Origin: Acanthopleura granulata
Lineage: Eukaryota; Mollusca; Polyplacophora; Chitonida; Chitonidae
Direction: 5' to 3'
Assembly (NCBI GenBank): GCA_016165875.1
Contig: JABBOT010000009.1
Location: 15,044,566 to 15,108,565 of the forward strand
DNA: 64,000 bases
The notes beneath the pieces were generated by a model that did no database searches, was not told the origin of the DNA, and worked only from the letters and a program-made list of their open reading frames with translations. Both the position numbers and the translations under genes were made by a program. Of this stretch, positions 32,725 to 44,879 are shown one piece after another (within the stretch, counting starts at the first letter, position 1; each line of letters starts with the position of its first letter).

Positions 32725-32945
32725 GGTTAATGGGAAAGACTCCAGAAAAATGAAGTTACGGTGAGCAAAAAGGCCATTAAAATCTGTATCTGAAAATACC
32801 CTTTTTTCAGACGTTTTCACCAAATTAAATGTAGTCAAATATTTGGATTGTAGAATGGTTTTTTTTATGCCATGTTGGAATGACACCAAGTCTAGTTTTC
32901 TCCGGCCAGAAAGCAGAACTTTAATGTCAATAGGTTTTCCAGGCA
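32725..32945. repeat. Dispersed repeat, second copy at 7375-7650
   Basis: The two loci share blocks such as gggaaagac...aaaaatgaagtta and a later gcagaa-ttaatgtcat-like block in the same order. They are diverged, and the family is unknown. Confidence 0.6.
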
Positions 32946-33587
32946 CATGCACGTATTACATCGTGTTAAGTAATATCGCCGCGTTGAATAAAAGTAAAGC
33001 AGCAATTAAATCGCGGCTAAGTACATGTACAAGATATACATGTTTTGACAACATGACGCCCCTTTTCGGTACTGTTTAAATATTATCAGTTAAACCTGTA
33101 TATCCCCGGAAGATCATCACATAACGAATTTATCATCATGAAGAGCATTTTTAAGACGTAAGGCTCGCAATAGTATCGACGCTTTCCAGGCCGGGGTATA
33201 AACTTGCCGTCACGGAGTTACCTCCCTTGGCAAAACTGTGACTCTTTACTCTCCGTGTCGGTAGGGTAAATGCTTTCTGACGTTGAAGGTTGTAAAAGGT
33301 CTTGTTATCAAATAATATTTATGTTCATTGACTGTATAGTAGCGTTATTAAATGTCAGAGTTGTCAAGATGGTTACTGTGACGTTGCCGTGCACGGACCT
33401 ACGGTCATCAAAGTCGCAGAACAGCTGCAAAGTCAAGGTTACGGTTAGCGACAGTCAAATGAAAGGCACGAAGAAAATGCGCTGACAGCAGATCGTTATG
33501 GACGTGACTCTGGTGATTTCTTTTTAGAAACAGTACTGGTTGAGTTGAATGATGATGTACATGGATGGTACGGCAGGAGAAATCTAG

Positions 33588-33655
33588 AAAATTTTATCCC
33601 ACCCTACACATACTCTGAACAGCGCATGAATATGTGTAGGGTGGGATAAAATTTT
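33588..33655. other. Perfect 25-bp inverted repeat with 18-nt loop
   Basis: Arms 33588-33612 and 33631-33655 are exact reverse complements, with loop 33613-33630. The outer part is AT-rich (aaaattttat) and the inner part is GC-richer. It could form a 68-nt hairpin or cruciform, and the arm identity suggests recent origin or constraint. Confidence 0.85.
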
Positions 33656-35334
33656 CGTGGCCCGTCGCCTGTGAGAAGTTTGAATTCAAGACGTGGCGAC
33701 GTTGGCTCGAAAAGCCGGGTTCAAAGGTTTAACCGACTGGATTACTGTTGAAAGATGGTTTACTGGCTCCGGCTTTGCTATTTTAACAAACCGGTTGACT
33801 CAAGGAATCTACTCATACCAAATATAAGGTAGGGTTCGAGCTGTTATTTGTAGTGAAATTTCCACCGTGGACATCTGTGACAGCAGTGTTGGGCGCTATG
33901 GTAACGTGCGTAGGCGGCTAGCAAGCTGCATCACATTCGGTCTGGTATGTCGAGCATTTCAACCAATCAGATCAATAGAATTTTCTTACTCGAGCTGTTA
34001 CAAAAGGACAGAACAACACAGCGTGGTGATAATATACATATGTACGCTTGGAACATTCCCTTAGTCTTTTCGTCATCGTTGGAAACTTTGGACGGTTTCC
34101 CTTTGAATGCATCCGCCCTACTTTCTTACTTTATACTTTCTGAATAATTCTTCGGTGCTCTCTGTTGAACGATGTTTTGTAAATTGGCTCTGACCCGCAA
34201 TGCAACATACGGAGAAGAGCTCTAAGCTTGTAAACAAAATAAATGAGTCAGGAAATTTGGTCAGAGAAAAATGTAATAGGTCAGTTAAGAAAGTTATGGT
34301 GTTTCCAGGTTAAAAATATGAAGTATGAACTATTTCTTTTTTTCAATTTAAAAAGATGGCACGTTATCATGTGCCAATACGTTCAGCCGCTAATTTCATG
34401 AATAAATACCATGACTGATGTTTATTTATTTATTTTTTCCAGATGAAAGATGTTTATTAACGCTACGCTTAATAATGCTTCACTTGTACATGACGGCCAT
34501 TTGGTTTATGGGTGGAGTAACAATGATTAGTATTCCCAGGAATGAATGATCAATTATTGACACTATACAGTCTGATAAACCAATTTAATAATCGTGGTAT
34601 TGTGTACCATTTCGCCCACGAGTCTTGAGTTAGTGCGTGGATTCAGGCGAATACATACATGTACATGTATATATCCCATTTAGGTAAAATGAATATATTG
34701 GCAGGTATAGCTTTAATAAGCATGATTTTATAGTTGTGAATTCTATTCCACTAGTAAGCCTTCAATGAAGAATGAGCGGATAAGAATTTTCAGTCATTAG
34801 ATTTTGAAGCGCTGACGTGAGTTAAGAGACGATGAATACAGACATCAAGGCGACGTCGACTTTTGGAACTCCTTTTGATTCCGTCGAGTTTTGGGTGTTG
34901 GCGTGTTATTTCAGTGGCACAAAAGGGGCACCATATGTTTCAATAAGCGCCCCGAACAGATAATTGTTATTATTATACCTCACAGGGTAATATATACATA
35001 GTTTCCATTGATTAATAAATGGTCACATGATATTCCGCAAAACATGATGTACGAGGCTCCTGAGGCAACGTGCAACGAGCACGCGCCAATATACAACGAT
35101 CTCGCGCACTTATTCTACAAGCTTATCCCTCGGCTCTGATGTTCACTTGCTGATGAAGTAAACAGTCGGACGATGGTTTTCTCACCTAGCAACGGCGTAA
35201 AAGTCCAGCAATTGAAGGCTTCAGCAGAGCAGGTCATATCTTTTCCTTTTCCTTCAGCTTTCTTTCGGTATAATAAAACACTTGGACACTTGCAACATCA
35301 CGGTGTGACGTCACCTGCCGGACTACTTTTTGTT

Positions 35335-36662
35335 TGTTTGTAAATAAGCCAACGACACATTCAGCATTCCTGACGATCTTTCAGATGAATGTTTTGATCT
35401 TACCAACGCCGAAATGATAGAGCTGTGCGAACCATTTACTGATAACGAATTGGAGGTGATAGATGAGCCTTAAGCTATGCCAAGTAGATACGATGTTGTT
35501 TCAGGCGTTGATGGATTTACTGAATCGCAGAAGAAAAGAAATACAGTAATTAGCGCCTGTTGTGATGTGAAAATGTCCAGTGATGGTTATGGGTGAACAT
35601 GAAGGAGCCACGGCCGATAAAAACTACTTAACCTCACCACCCTAATGATTATCTAGCGGAAATGTTCATTTTCTATACGGTAGATCCTAGTACGAGCAAG
35701 GCTCAATGGAGTCCATGGAAAACAGTACTATTCTGAAATGCACGAGAAAAAGACTGATAAATCTCTCAGAAAATTTATGCCAACGCACTGAATAAAATTT
35801 TACCTGAAGTGTAACTATCAGAAATCCAAATTCAAGTACGTTTTCAAAAGTTATAACTATACAACGATTACACGAAGAAAGTAATCTTATGGGTACCTGA
35901 TTTTTTCCTTCTCAAAGACATCTCAAAGATTTCGCGTACACCATTTCCATCCGTTTCAGGTAGTTTCACAAGACAAATGAGGCGCTGAAGTCCACATAAA
36001 TGCACCTCAAAAAGCAAGGGAAAGGCCGGAAAACGAATGCTGCGGATGCCTTCCTCATGAGGAGAAGAAACTGTTCGAGGTCAGACAACTCCATATTCAC
36101 TTCATAGTCTCCAGCTCTCCCTTTGCTACTTGTTCGGCAAAATATTTGGCTTTCTTGGAAGAGATGAGCACCGCAAACTGAAATTTGGCGACATTACTCT
36201 CAGAAGGGAGCGTGATGGAACGGAGTACTTGGGGTGGGCACAAGGCGACAGCAAGACACGGGTCGGGAGCCTCAGGAATGACATTCGCCTGACAACACCA
36301 CGCATCTACGGCTCGTCGGATTCGCGCTATCCCGTCGCTCTCTACAAACATTCGTTGAGCGATGAAATCTTCAGAAAGTCCTTTTCACCTCACATCCATT
36401 CCAGAGAAGTGCCTTCAACAAGACTCCGATTTGTGATATTATCCAACGCCGACGGGGAACATCGGCTGGGTGAGCTGATGAAGAGAGCAGCTGAGGCTGC
36501 GGGTTTGGCGGGAATGTAAAACCAACCACTCTGTTCGGAAAACAACAGTGCAGGCACTGATAAAATCTGCAGTAGCGCCACACAAAGTCATGCAAGGGAC
36601 GGGCCAGAACTCCATTGCTGGTATAAAGGAGTACGACAGCAGGCTTGATTACTCTGAATAAA
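35335..36662 (+). mobile_element. Crypton-type (DUF3504) tyrosine recombinase transposon, relic
   Basis: Degraded plus-strand coding sequence. Frame-broken segments give, in order, an N-terminal part (ESQKKRNTV near 35520), KGKAGK/KTNAADA (36020-36050), HEEKKLFE (36056-36080) and FGFLGRDEHRKLKFGDITL (36142-36198). After these come YPVALYKHSL and, after a frameshift near 36518, TNHSVRKTTVQALIKSAVAP, HKVMQGTGQNS and IKEYDSR, ending in a stop near 36660. HSVRKT matches the HxxR box of tyrosine recombinases, and the Tyr in IKEY sits where the nucleophile is expected. The usual TGH is TGQ here. Stops and frameshifts make it inactive. Related domains occur in the host proteins ZMYM2, QRICH1 and KCTD1. 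Confidence 0.75.
36130..36519 (+). pseudogene. Longest open segment of the Crypton recombinase relic
   Basis: 129 codons covering the DUF3504 core, from FGKIFGFLGRDEHRKL to GELMKRAAEAAGLAG. The reading frame then shifts, and the catalytic HSVRKT box follows in another frame. It has no start context or splice sites of its own, so it is a fragment and not a host gene. Confidence 0.7.
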
Positions 36663-36664
36663 AA

Positions 36665-37695
36665 TGTGTATCACAAATTTTCATGAGTTCTCCTCCCATA
36701 ATCAAAAATAAAAATGTCAATCTCACCGCCTCCTCCGGCCTCCTCCTTCGTCTCATCCAACATCGTAACCCTGTCAATCTATTAACAAATTCCACATTTC
36801 TTTCGGCAGCTTCCTCTCGAAATTACAGCAGTCTTTTCAGAGGAGCTGTGTTCAACAACTGCATAATTCCATTTCTACTAATCTAAATTTAAACGTTCGT
36901 AGACCAACGTGTGGTTTTTTTCACTGTGACCATTCCTCGTTGAACCTGTTGAAGATACTGAAGTTGGCGCGAGAATGATGAGCACGTAGCGTAAACTCAA
37001 CAGCCAGTGAAAAACGATATGTAAATGTGTAAATATTCTTGCCTGACCTAAACACTTGTCACTTTTGTGAAAGGAAAAAAATTACAAAATTTTCACCTCA
37101 GTTGAACGGTGTGTTTGTTGCTGCTAGCGCCAGGGCTCGTCCATACTGAGTCATAAAAGCCAATAACCTATAATGATTGCCATGATAAACAGCTAGTGTA
37201 TATGCCAAGTCTTGAACAACGCAGAAACAGTAGATCTCCTATTGTGTTTTCTCGTAGACGGAGAGCTGCAGCGCCAAAACCGCGGACAGACGACAGCTCT
37301 AGCCAATCTAACACGAGGCTAATATGACCACATGGCAGATGCAAATTAGAGAGCGAGGTGCCTCACGGTGAACAATATGTCGAAGCTGTGGTGAATAACT
37401 GTACATTTAACAAAGACGCGTGACATAGCATTATTGAAAACTTCCTCTTTTAATGAACGGCTATACCCCATTAACACAGGATGACGACCTTTGGGCCTGC
37501 TTTATGCAACAATAAACCTGGTCGGGTCGCCGTTGCAGGCTCAAATTAAGGCAGTGGATCAAAGGTGGTGTACCGTATACGCGGAACGTTCATACATCGC
37601 CATGGACGGCATAAATTTTTGAACATGTTCAAAAGAGTCGCACCAATGTCAACGAAGAGGATAGTTGCTGAAACGAAGAGCCTCAAATGAGCGGG
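36665..37695. other. Intergenic, nothing recognised
   Basis: A cctcctccgg-type short repeat lies near 36726. Otherwise no gene, repeat family or RNA gene was recognised. Confidence 0.5.
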
Positions 37696-37699
37696 AGGG

Positions 37700-38130
37700 T
37701 TAAGCACAAGCTTTGTCGTGGTTTACAGAATGGATGCACAAGTAATGCTCGGACAATGGTCGCCACGTAATAAACGCGTTCCGTTGCAAATTTTGCGTGC
37801 GGTCAATCTGGACGATGCTTCTGCCTCCCTTGTGCCTCATTTTGCCGACCAATAGTGCGCTCTGAACGATAATTGTGGCGTCCACTGTGCCTCCATTCAG
37901 CGACCAAGGCTGCTAGTTGCCGTTGGTCGAAGATAATCGCGTTGGTTACCGTAGGTTGAACAGGGGAAGCAGAGATGTGGTTCAGTGAACGCACAGGTCG
38001 CCCGTAGCTCGACATCATCGGAAAATACCACAAAATTGCAGTTTTGCTGGTTCAAGGGAGGTACAAAGATATCTGGACCAGTTACATAGGGGTTTTCTTG
38101 GTTTAGACGACCATTGAGCGTCCTGGCCAT
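37700..38130 (-). pseudogene. Unidentified degraded coding-like stretch, possibly transposase
   Basis: Three overlapping minus-strand open segments (38130-37897, 38033-37803, 37885-37700) look like one frame-broken sequence with NFVVFSDDVELR. Weak resemblance to the Tc1 transposase FSDES region is all I can offer, with no clear catalytic triad and no terminal repeats found. Confidence 0.25.
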
Positions 38131-38311
38131 GTTGTGGTCACTCTTAGGTGGTACAAAGGTCGCAACCGGGTGGTTTAGCTCTTATATATCTTTTCTGTGA
38201 TGCTTAACCGCTATGTTACCCGCTCAATTTCGTCACCTATCCCTCTTCGTTTTGGAATGTAAGAAAGGATAGCTGCAGTTCCATATCTAGCCTTCAACAT
38301 TCAGTGGCACT

Positions 38312-38482
38312 TTATTTATTTATTTACTTATTTGATTGGTGTTTTACGCCGTACTCAAGAATATTTCACTTATACGATGTCGGCTAGCATCATGGTAGGA
38401 GGAAACCGGGCAGAGACCGAGGAAAACCTACGACCATGCGCAGGTTGCTGGTGGATCTTCCTACGTACGGCCAGAAAGGCGG
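38312..38482 (-). mobile_element. SINE, head missing
   Basis: Tail (ttta)n, gattggtgttttacgccgta and body through cgcaggttgctgg, ending at gtacggccagaaagg. Confidence 0.9.
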
Positions 38483-38484
38483 TG

Positions 38485-39900
38485 GCACTCTATCAAGCCA
38501 GTCCAGGCCTCTACCGGTATATAGCGCCACTTCTTCGAGTGTTAAATGCTTAAATGTTTGTTAAACATGCTAAGGGCTCCAACCTTTACGGCCTAGAGAA
38601 ACGCGAGCCTATACTGCGGCACTCAACATTAAGTTTAGCAGGAAATCTGAACACTGTGCACATGACTGTGTTCTGTTATTACATTACTGCGATACACCCA
38701 ACAAAATATCCTGTTAGTCGTACACAGTAACTTACTGAAATAACGGGATACTTTCTGGCATCACCGATGTACTGTTCCCCAGCTGAACAGTGTGTGCCGT
38801 TAACTAACGTTGTGATTTAATATGACTTCAAATTACAATGCCCGTGTTCATATTTCATACTGCGTTTTCTGTAATCTAGTCCGCGCCTAAGATAGGAATT
38901 TTGTGAGGCCATAATGAAACCTTTGATCAACCACGTTTCTGACGGCAGCGCTGTTTCCCCTCAGATGGACTGTTTTGCTGGATCTGCGGCACCCCACAGT
39001 GTAAGACATTTGTTTTATCTGACTGTCGTTTAATCATCTACCAGTGAATTGATGATGCAAAGAATGCTACTTATGTGTAATTGGCAAAAACTTGCCGGGC
39101 TACAATACACTTTCATATGGCCGGAGGGCCGTCAGGAATGCATGCTATAGTAAAGCACGTGCGATTTTCTTTAGTTATTCTTCCTGTTGTAAGTGTGTGA
39201 TATATTTAAACCACATTGTAACATATAAGTTAACATTTAATAGCTAGAATTATACTTGTCTTACAAGGAAAATAATGGTTTATTATGGAACTACTTTTTA
39301 TTGCCCATAATGATGCTGCGTCACTCATTTAGCATTGTTTGGACAGTAGTAACCTCTGCCAGTTGTTGCGTAGGAATACTAATTACCTCTTTTGTAGCCT
39401 ACATAATTTATGAAAAGTAGTCTGTTTCTATTACCAGAGACAAAACTCACGTTACTTATCAGACCGTTCAAGAGACGAATGTTTGTTTACATTCCCCTGC
39501 CCCGTCCAGCTGAATTTTTAACCTTTCCTGAATTCGGATGAGCAGGGAACGATCTAACTCTCCATCAGACTAGCGTTACTGGAGCCAATGTATTTCTTGT
39601 GTGTTTTATTCTCTTGTATGTTGTAGACTTTTACCCAACCAACCTACATATCTGTATAGCTGTGTATTTGGAGTGCTGGGTTATAGACATCGACGAATAC
39701 AGCATGATGCCTAGGTGTGGTGTCTTCTATTCAAGAGCATTTACGAGTTATCTGGATTGCTAACTCCGGCACGCACAGGAAAGGCATGACACTCAATGTA
39801 GACAGTTAAGATACACAGTCATGACAGTATGTACTTTCTGTTAAATTTAACAGATCATGCCTTTGAGATTGTAAGTATTTAGGCTATTTTCCATCTGTGT
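38485..39900. other. Intergenic, nothing recognised
   Basis: AT-rich sequence between two minus-strand SINEs. No coding or structured element seen. Confidence 0.5.
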
Positions 39901-39904
39901 CCTT

Positions 39905-40165
39905 GATTCATTTGATTTATTTGATTGGTGTCTTACGCCGTTCTCAAGAATATTTCACTTATACGAGAGTGGCCAGCATTATGGTGGAGGGTACCCGTGG
40001 GAAACCCACGACCATCCGCAGATTTTTGCCAGAGCTTCCCACATACGGTCGGAGAGGAAGACAGCATGAGCTGGACTTGAACTCACAGCGACCGCATTGG
40101 TGGCAGGCTTTCTGGGTTATTACGCTGCGCTGGCGCGCTAAACGATTGAGCCACAAAGGGCAAAC
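39905..40165 (-). mobile_element. Full-length SINE
   Basis: Complete from gattggtgtcttacgccgtt to gcgctaaacgattgagccac, minus orientation. Confidence 0.93.
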
Positions 40166-41507
40166 TCTGTGTCTTTGAGTTAACGCAAGCTAGTAACATA
40201 GGGCCTGCATGAATTAGGTCCAACCGGTACATTCATTGCAGACAGACAATATTTACTATGTAAACCTAGCCGGCTTTGCTTGGAACCGACTCGATATTGC
40301 ACGGTAAGACGCCTAGGCGTCAGAACCTGGCGAGGGGGGGGGGGGATGGTGGCAGAGGGAGGCAGCCATATCACTGAAATAATACCCCAAGCACATCAGT
40401 ATCCAGTAGCCTTAAAATCGTGAAGATGTGTATCCATTTATATCATCATGGCGTTTTCTCTGCATTCAGAGTCCATGTATGTGGTTAACATAAAGAAATA
40501 TTCTCACTTTTATTTATTACATTCCATACAATCACCAGTGATATGAATCAACATTACAGAATATATATCTGCTAATATAACATAACACTTGACAGTCAAA
40601 ATTGTTAACAGGATATCGTAAAGGAACCAGCAAAAAATAGGTCAACGGTAATTATTCAAGACACTTTCAACTCTTCACTTAAGTGGCTTAATACTGGTCA
40701 GAATGCATCTCCAGGCATCTGGGTGCACGGCACTGGACCCTCGCCTGAAGTTGGCTGTAATCTCCCCTCCCCGCCTTCCAAACAAGATCACGACAACTTC
40801 CGACGCATATGAGAGGTACATGTACCGGTACCCCCATTTCACCTGAAAATTAAGGCTGATGACAGGAGAGAAAAGATAACACCGATTGGGTGACGCCTAC
40901 ATTAATACTTCATTTCCAATCATAAATTTGCAAAAAACCACCTACATTTCTATCCATTGTCAAAATCTGTATACTGGTCGCTCTTGGGGATGTGAAGAAT
41001 ATCGGAGGGGACATAACTTTTGCTGTTTTACACAGCTGACGGGGTTGCTTCCCTTGTCGCATCGATACCTGACTGTTCACAACGACACAGTGCCTTTCTA
41101 CAGTGTTTATAAACAGCTGGCAACCCGTGGTAAGTAGCTTATAAGGCGGCCCTTATGTGGTAACAAATACAGGGGCTATGTCAACACGGCCTGGCGCATG
41201 GTAATTGCTGTCTCTTTCCTGTTCACATCACTTGTTGTGCATGGGGTTGTTGTTGTTGTTCAGGAGAGTCACACCAGCGCAGAGGAATACCAAACGGAAA
41301 GGCTAAGATAAGAACCAAATAAAAACACCCACCTGGTCATACTTTCTATAGGTATTTATTTATTTATTTGATTGGTGGGCAGTAGTAAGGACGAGGGTGA
41401 TGTCACGTGGTAGGGTGACGTCAATTCATTGAAAAATGCCTTTTTCTCAGTGAACATGGGAAACGAACACTAGCGACGAACACTAGCTCAACCTATTCTT
41501 TACAAAT
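40166..41507. other. Intergenic with homopolymer
   Basis: A G13 run lies near 40334, a (GTT)n near 41245, and a short (TTTA)n with gattggtg at 41355-41380, which looks like a SINE tail fragment. No gene recognised. Confidence 0.5.
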
Positions 41508-41738
41508 CCTGATTAATGTTTTACGCCATACTCAAGAATATTTCACTTCTACGACTGCGGCCAGCATTATGGTGGGAGGAAGTCTGGCAGAGCCCTGGGG
41601 AAACCCACGACCATCTCCAGGTTGCTGGGTGACCTTCCCATTTGCGGCCGGAGAGGAGGCCAGCATGAGCTGAACTTGAGCTCACGTTGGTGGGAGGCTC
41701 CTTTCTCAGTGCGCTAACCGACTGAGCCAGGTAGGTAA
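41508..41738 (-). mobile_element. Near-full-length SINE
   Basis: gattaatgttttacgccata through gctaaccgactgagccaggt, with short deletions around the head. Confidence 0.9.
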
Positions 41739-41850
41739 AAATTTACGGTAAGGCTACGTCTAGCTCAGTTCTTCTCAGGCTTATTTTGTACTAGGCCTAG
41801 GAATGATTACTCTAGCCTTAGGATAAAGTAAGAAATATATACACATGTAC

Positions 41851-42038
41851 TGAGTGCAAAATTCAAATGAAAGTCATTCCCCACCCCAGGCCTGTTTTCT
41901 TTTCTCTTCTCTTTTGTTTTGTCATCAGTATATTTCAAGAAAACTGAGTGCAAAATTCAAATGAAAGTCATTCCCCACCCCAGGCCTGTTTTCTTTTCTC
42001 TTCTCTTTTGTTTTGTCATCAGTATATTTCAAGAAAAC
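41851..42038. repeat. 94-bp direct tandem duplication
   Basis: Two apparently identical 94-bp copies in tandem, starting tgagtgcaaaattc at 41851 and 41945. They contain a pyrimidine-rich ttttcttttctcttctc tract. Confidence 0.92.
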
Positions 42039-42159
42039 CATGATATCATAACAGATTTAACCTCTAAAATAAAGTACATAACATGTACATGTATATGCAC
42101 AAAGCCCATGCCACTCTCTTCACTTTGGGGACTGACTTGCCCTGCCACAAGAAGACACC

Positions 42160-42181
42160 AGATATATATATATATATATAT
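42160..42181. repeat. (TA)n microsatellite
   Basis: About ten TA dinucleotides, uninterrupted. Confidence 0.9.
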
Positions 42182-42417
42182 GGCGATTGTCCAGGAAACT
42201 TTGTATCAAACAGTTCTGTCAGCTGTGAAGCTACAGTTGACATGGTCATGATGCTTGCATGAAACCTGCATCATAACACGAAACAACAAGGAAGTGGCGT
42301 CAATGCCATAGGAAACCAAACAGCGTCTTACCCTTGGGCTGTTGTGCTGATCTTGTCTATTTGCCACTCCAGAACACCTTCCATTGTTCCATTTAGCCAC
42401 TGTGTCTAAAACATTCG

Positions 42418-42620
42418 TACCGCCTTGGTGGCCTAGTGGCCTGGTGGAATAGAGCGCAAGCCTGGAGGTCAAGTCAGATCACGGGATCAATCCTGGGTCC
42501 GGCCATATCAGAGACTTCAAAAATGGCACTGGTTGCTGCCTCTCTTAGCACTGAGAGATTCAAGCAAGGAAACAGGCCTGGTCAGCCCAGTGTCCATCTA
42601 ATTTGACTTGGACTGGGATG
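42418..42620 (+). mobile_element. SINE family 2 copy (tRNA-like head)
   Basis: Starts ccgccttggtggcctagtgg (box A-like) with a box B-like gatcacgggatcaatcc. Collinear with 56205-56500 over at least 180 bp, including the gcactgagag...caaggaaac block. Distinct from the main SINE family. Confidence 0.7.
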
Positions 42621-43224
42621 TCATGTCTGGTGTCATTGACATAAACGGCTTGTCTACATGGTATTGAAATGAATCCATGCTAGTTTGGCCTAAGGAGATG
42701 CAACAAAAAGCTCTCCACACAAAAGTCGCACAATGAAAAGGAATGTGTTCATTATCAAACAAAGAGTTTTTTTGTTGGCAGAGTAACAAGTAGTCGTGCA
42801 AGGCACCCCAAAACGTCATATCAAACATGTCAATCATGCGATAAAGAGCGCAAAAATTGAGTTTTCTTGTCTTACCGTGATGAACCAATTGAGCCTAAAA
42901 ATTCTGATTTTTGTTATATAGGTATGCTGACGAAAGGCACCCTTCTGTTTTTGTGCTATATTTAGCCTTCATCGGAATAATGTGCAGGGCGGTGCAACTG
43001 ACTGCCCTTAGATCTCGGTTGTCAGACAATAGGACTTTGGAAGTGATTTGGCATAGTTCGACAAGATATGTTTCACACTTGAGTTTAAGAATGTGTCATG
43101 AAGAGAACATTTGATATAATGTACTTCAAATTATTCAACTTTCCATGATATTTTTAGGTACACCCCCGCTCATTGGGGCGAACTTGAAATCTTCGGCAAA
43201 CAATGTATGGCCTTCTAGATCTCT
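42621..43224. other. Intergenic, nothing recognised
   Basis: No gene seen between the family 2 SINE and the 26-bp minisatellite. Confidence 0.5.
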
Positions 43225-44875
43225 ATGGTTCAAACACTCCCTAGCTTTGTATGGCTCAGACACAGCCAAACTCTGTATGGCTCAGGTACAGCCTAAATCT
43301 GTATGGCTCAGACACAACCTAGGTCAGTATGGTTCAGACACAGCCTGGGTTTCTATCCACCCTCCACTGATGGGGCACATGTGGGGCCAAATTAAGCCGA
43401 CTGCAAATTGGGGCCTGATTGCGTCTCTTTTATCTTTGACACATGGTTCCACATGGGCCCCAGCTTGGCCAGCCTACAGGGCTGAAAATGGGCCCCAAAC
43501 ATGCTCCAGTTGGGCCAGATATATTTATGATGGGCTCCAAATGGGGTGTGCCTGGGTTGTGGGCATTCCGCGGCAGCCTGAATGGGACCCATGCGTATAT
43601 CATTCCAAAGCCCACTCAGAACCCTAGCCCACTTGTGGCCATTCAGCCAACACTAAAACTGAGACCCAATTGTAAGTGGATATGTGGCTCAGGCAAAGGC
43701 TAGGTCTGTATGGCTGAGACACAGCCTAGATCACTGTGGTTCAGACAGGGCCTAGGTCTGTATGGCTCAGATGCAGTTTAGGTCTGTGTGGTTCCAACAC
43801 AGCCCACATCTGTATGGTTCTGACACAGTCCAGGTCTATATGGATCCAACACAGCCTTCATGTAGGTCTGTATGGCTGAGACACAATCTAGGTCTGTGTG
43901 GTTCAGACACAGTCTAGGTATGTTTGGCTCAGACACACCCTAGATCTGTATGGTTCCGACACAGTCCAGGTCTGTATGGATCCAACACAGCCTACATGTA
44001 GGCCTGTATAACTGAGACACAGTCTAGGTCTTTGTGGTTTAGAGACAGCCTAGGTCTGTTTGGCTCATGCACACCCTAGATCTGTATGGTTCCGACACAG
44101 TCTAGGTCTGTGTGGTTGAGACACACCCTAGGTCTGTATGGTTCAGACACAACCTAGGACTGCGTTGTTCAAACACAGCCTAGGTATGTATGGTTCAGAC
44201 ATAACCTAGATCTGTATGGTTCAGACACAGCCCAGTTAAGTATGGTTTAGACACAGTCTAGGTCTGTATGGTTCAGACACAACCTAGGACTGCATGGTTC
44301 AGACACACCCTGGTTCTGTATGGTTCAGACATAATCTAGATCTGTATGGCTCACAGACAGCCTAGCTCTGTAGATTTCAGACACAACCTTGGCCTGTGTG
44401 GTTCAGACACAGCCTAGGCTTATGTGGCTCAGACACAGCCCAGATCCATATGGTTCAGACACAGTCTAGGTCTGTAGGTCTTAAGACACTTGTAACCTAG
44501 GCCTGTATAGTTCAGAAACAACCCAGATCCAAATGGTTCAGGCACAGTCCAGGTATGGTTCCAACACAATCTACATGTAGTTCCGTATAACTCAGACACA
44601 GCCTAGCTCTGTAGATCTTAGACACAACCTAGGTCTGTATGATTCAGACACAGCCTAGGTTTGCATGGCTCCGACACAGGCTAGATCCCTAGAGGTCAGG
44701 CACAGGCTAAATCAGCGTTACTTCAGGTCTGGACTCCTGGACACATACTCCAACTCTGTATTACTCAAACAGGCTAAGGTTCTGTGGTTCAAGCATAAGT
44801 TATTTGTGTGTCTGTGGTTCAGACACAGCTTACATATGTACAATGTATGTATGGCTCAAAGACAGCTCAGGGGAC
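43225..44875. repeat. 26-bp minisatellite, roughly 45-50 diverged copies
   Basis: Unit of the form aggtctgtatggttcagaca plus cagcct, period 26 bp, with occasional longer units containing catgtagg. A 340-bp non-repeat segment (about 43340-43680) interrupts it. The array ends about 460 bp before the AIFM3-like start codon. Confidence 0.93.
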
Positions 44876-44879
44876 AACA

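Larger units (their letters stand above)
31796..35330. other. Intergenic region with old repeats and a perfect hairpin
   Basis: Includes the 32725-32945 dispersed repeat, the 33588-33655 hairpin and a (TTTA)n tract at 34420. An open stretch on the minus strand at 32050-32334 resembles no family I know. No supported gene. Confidence 0.5.
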
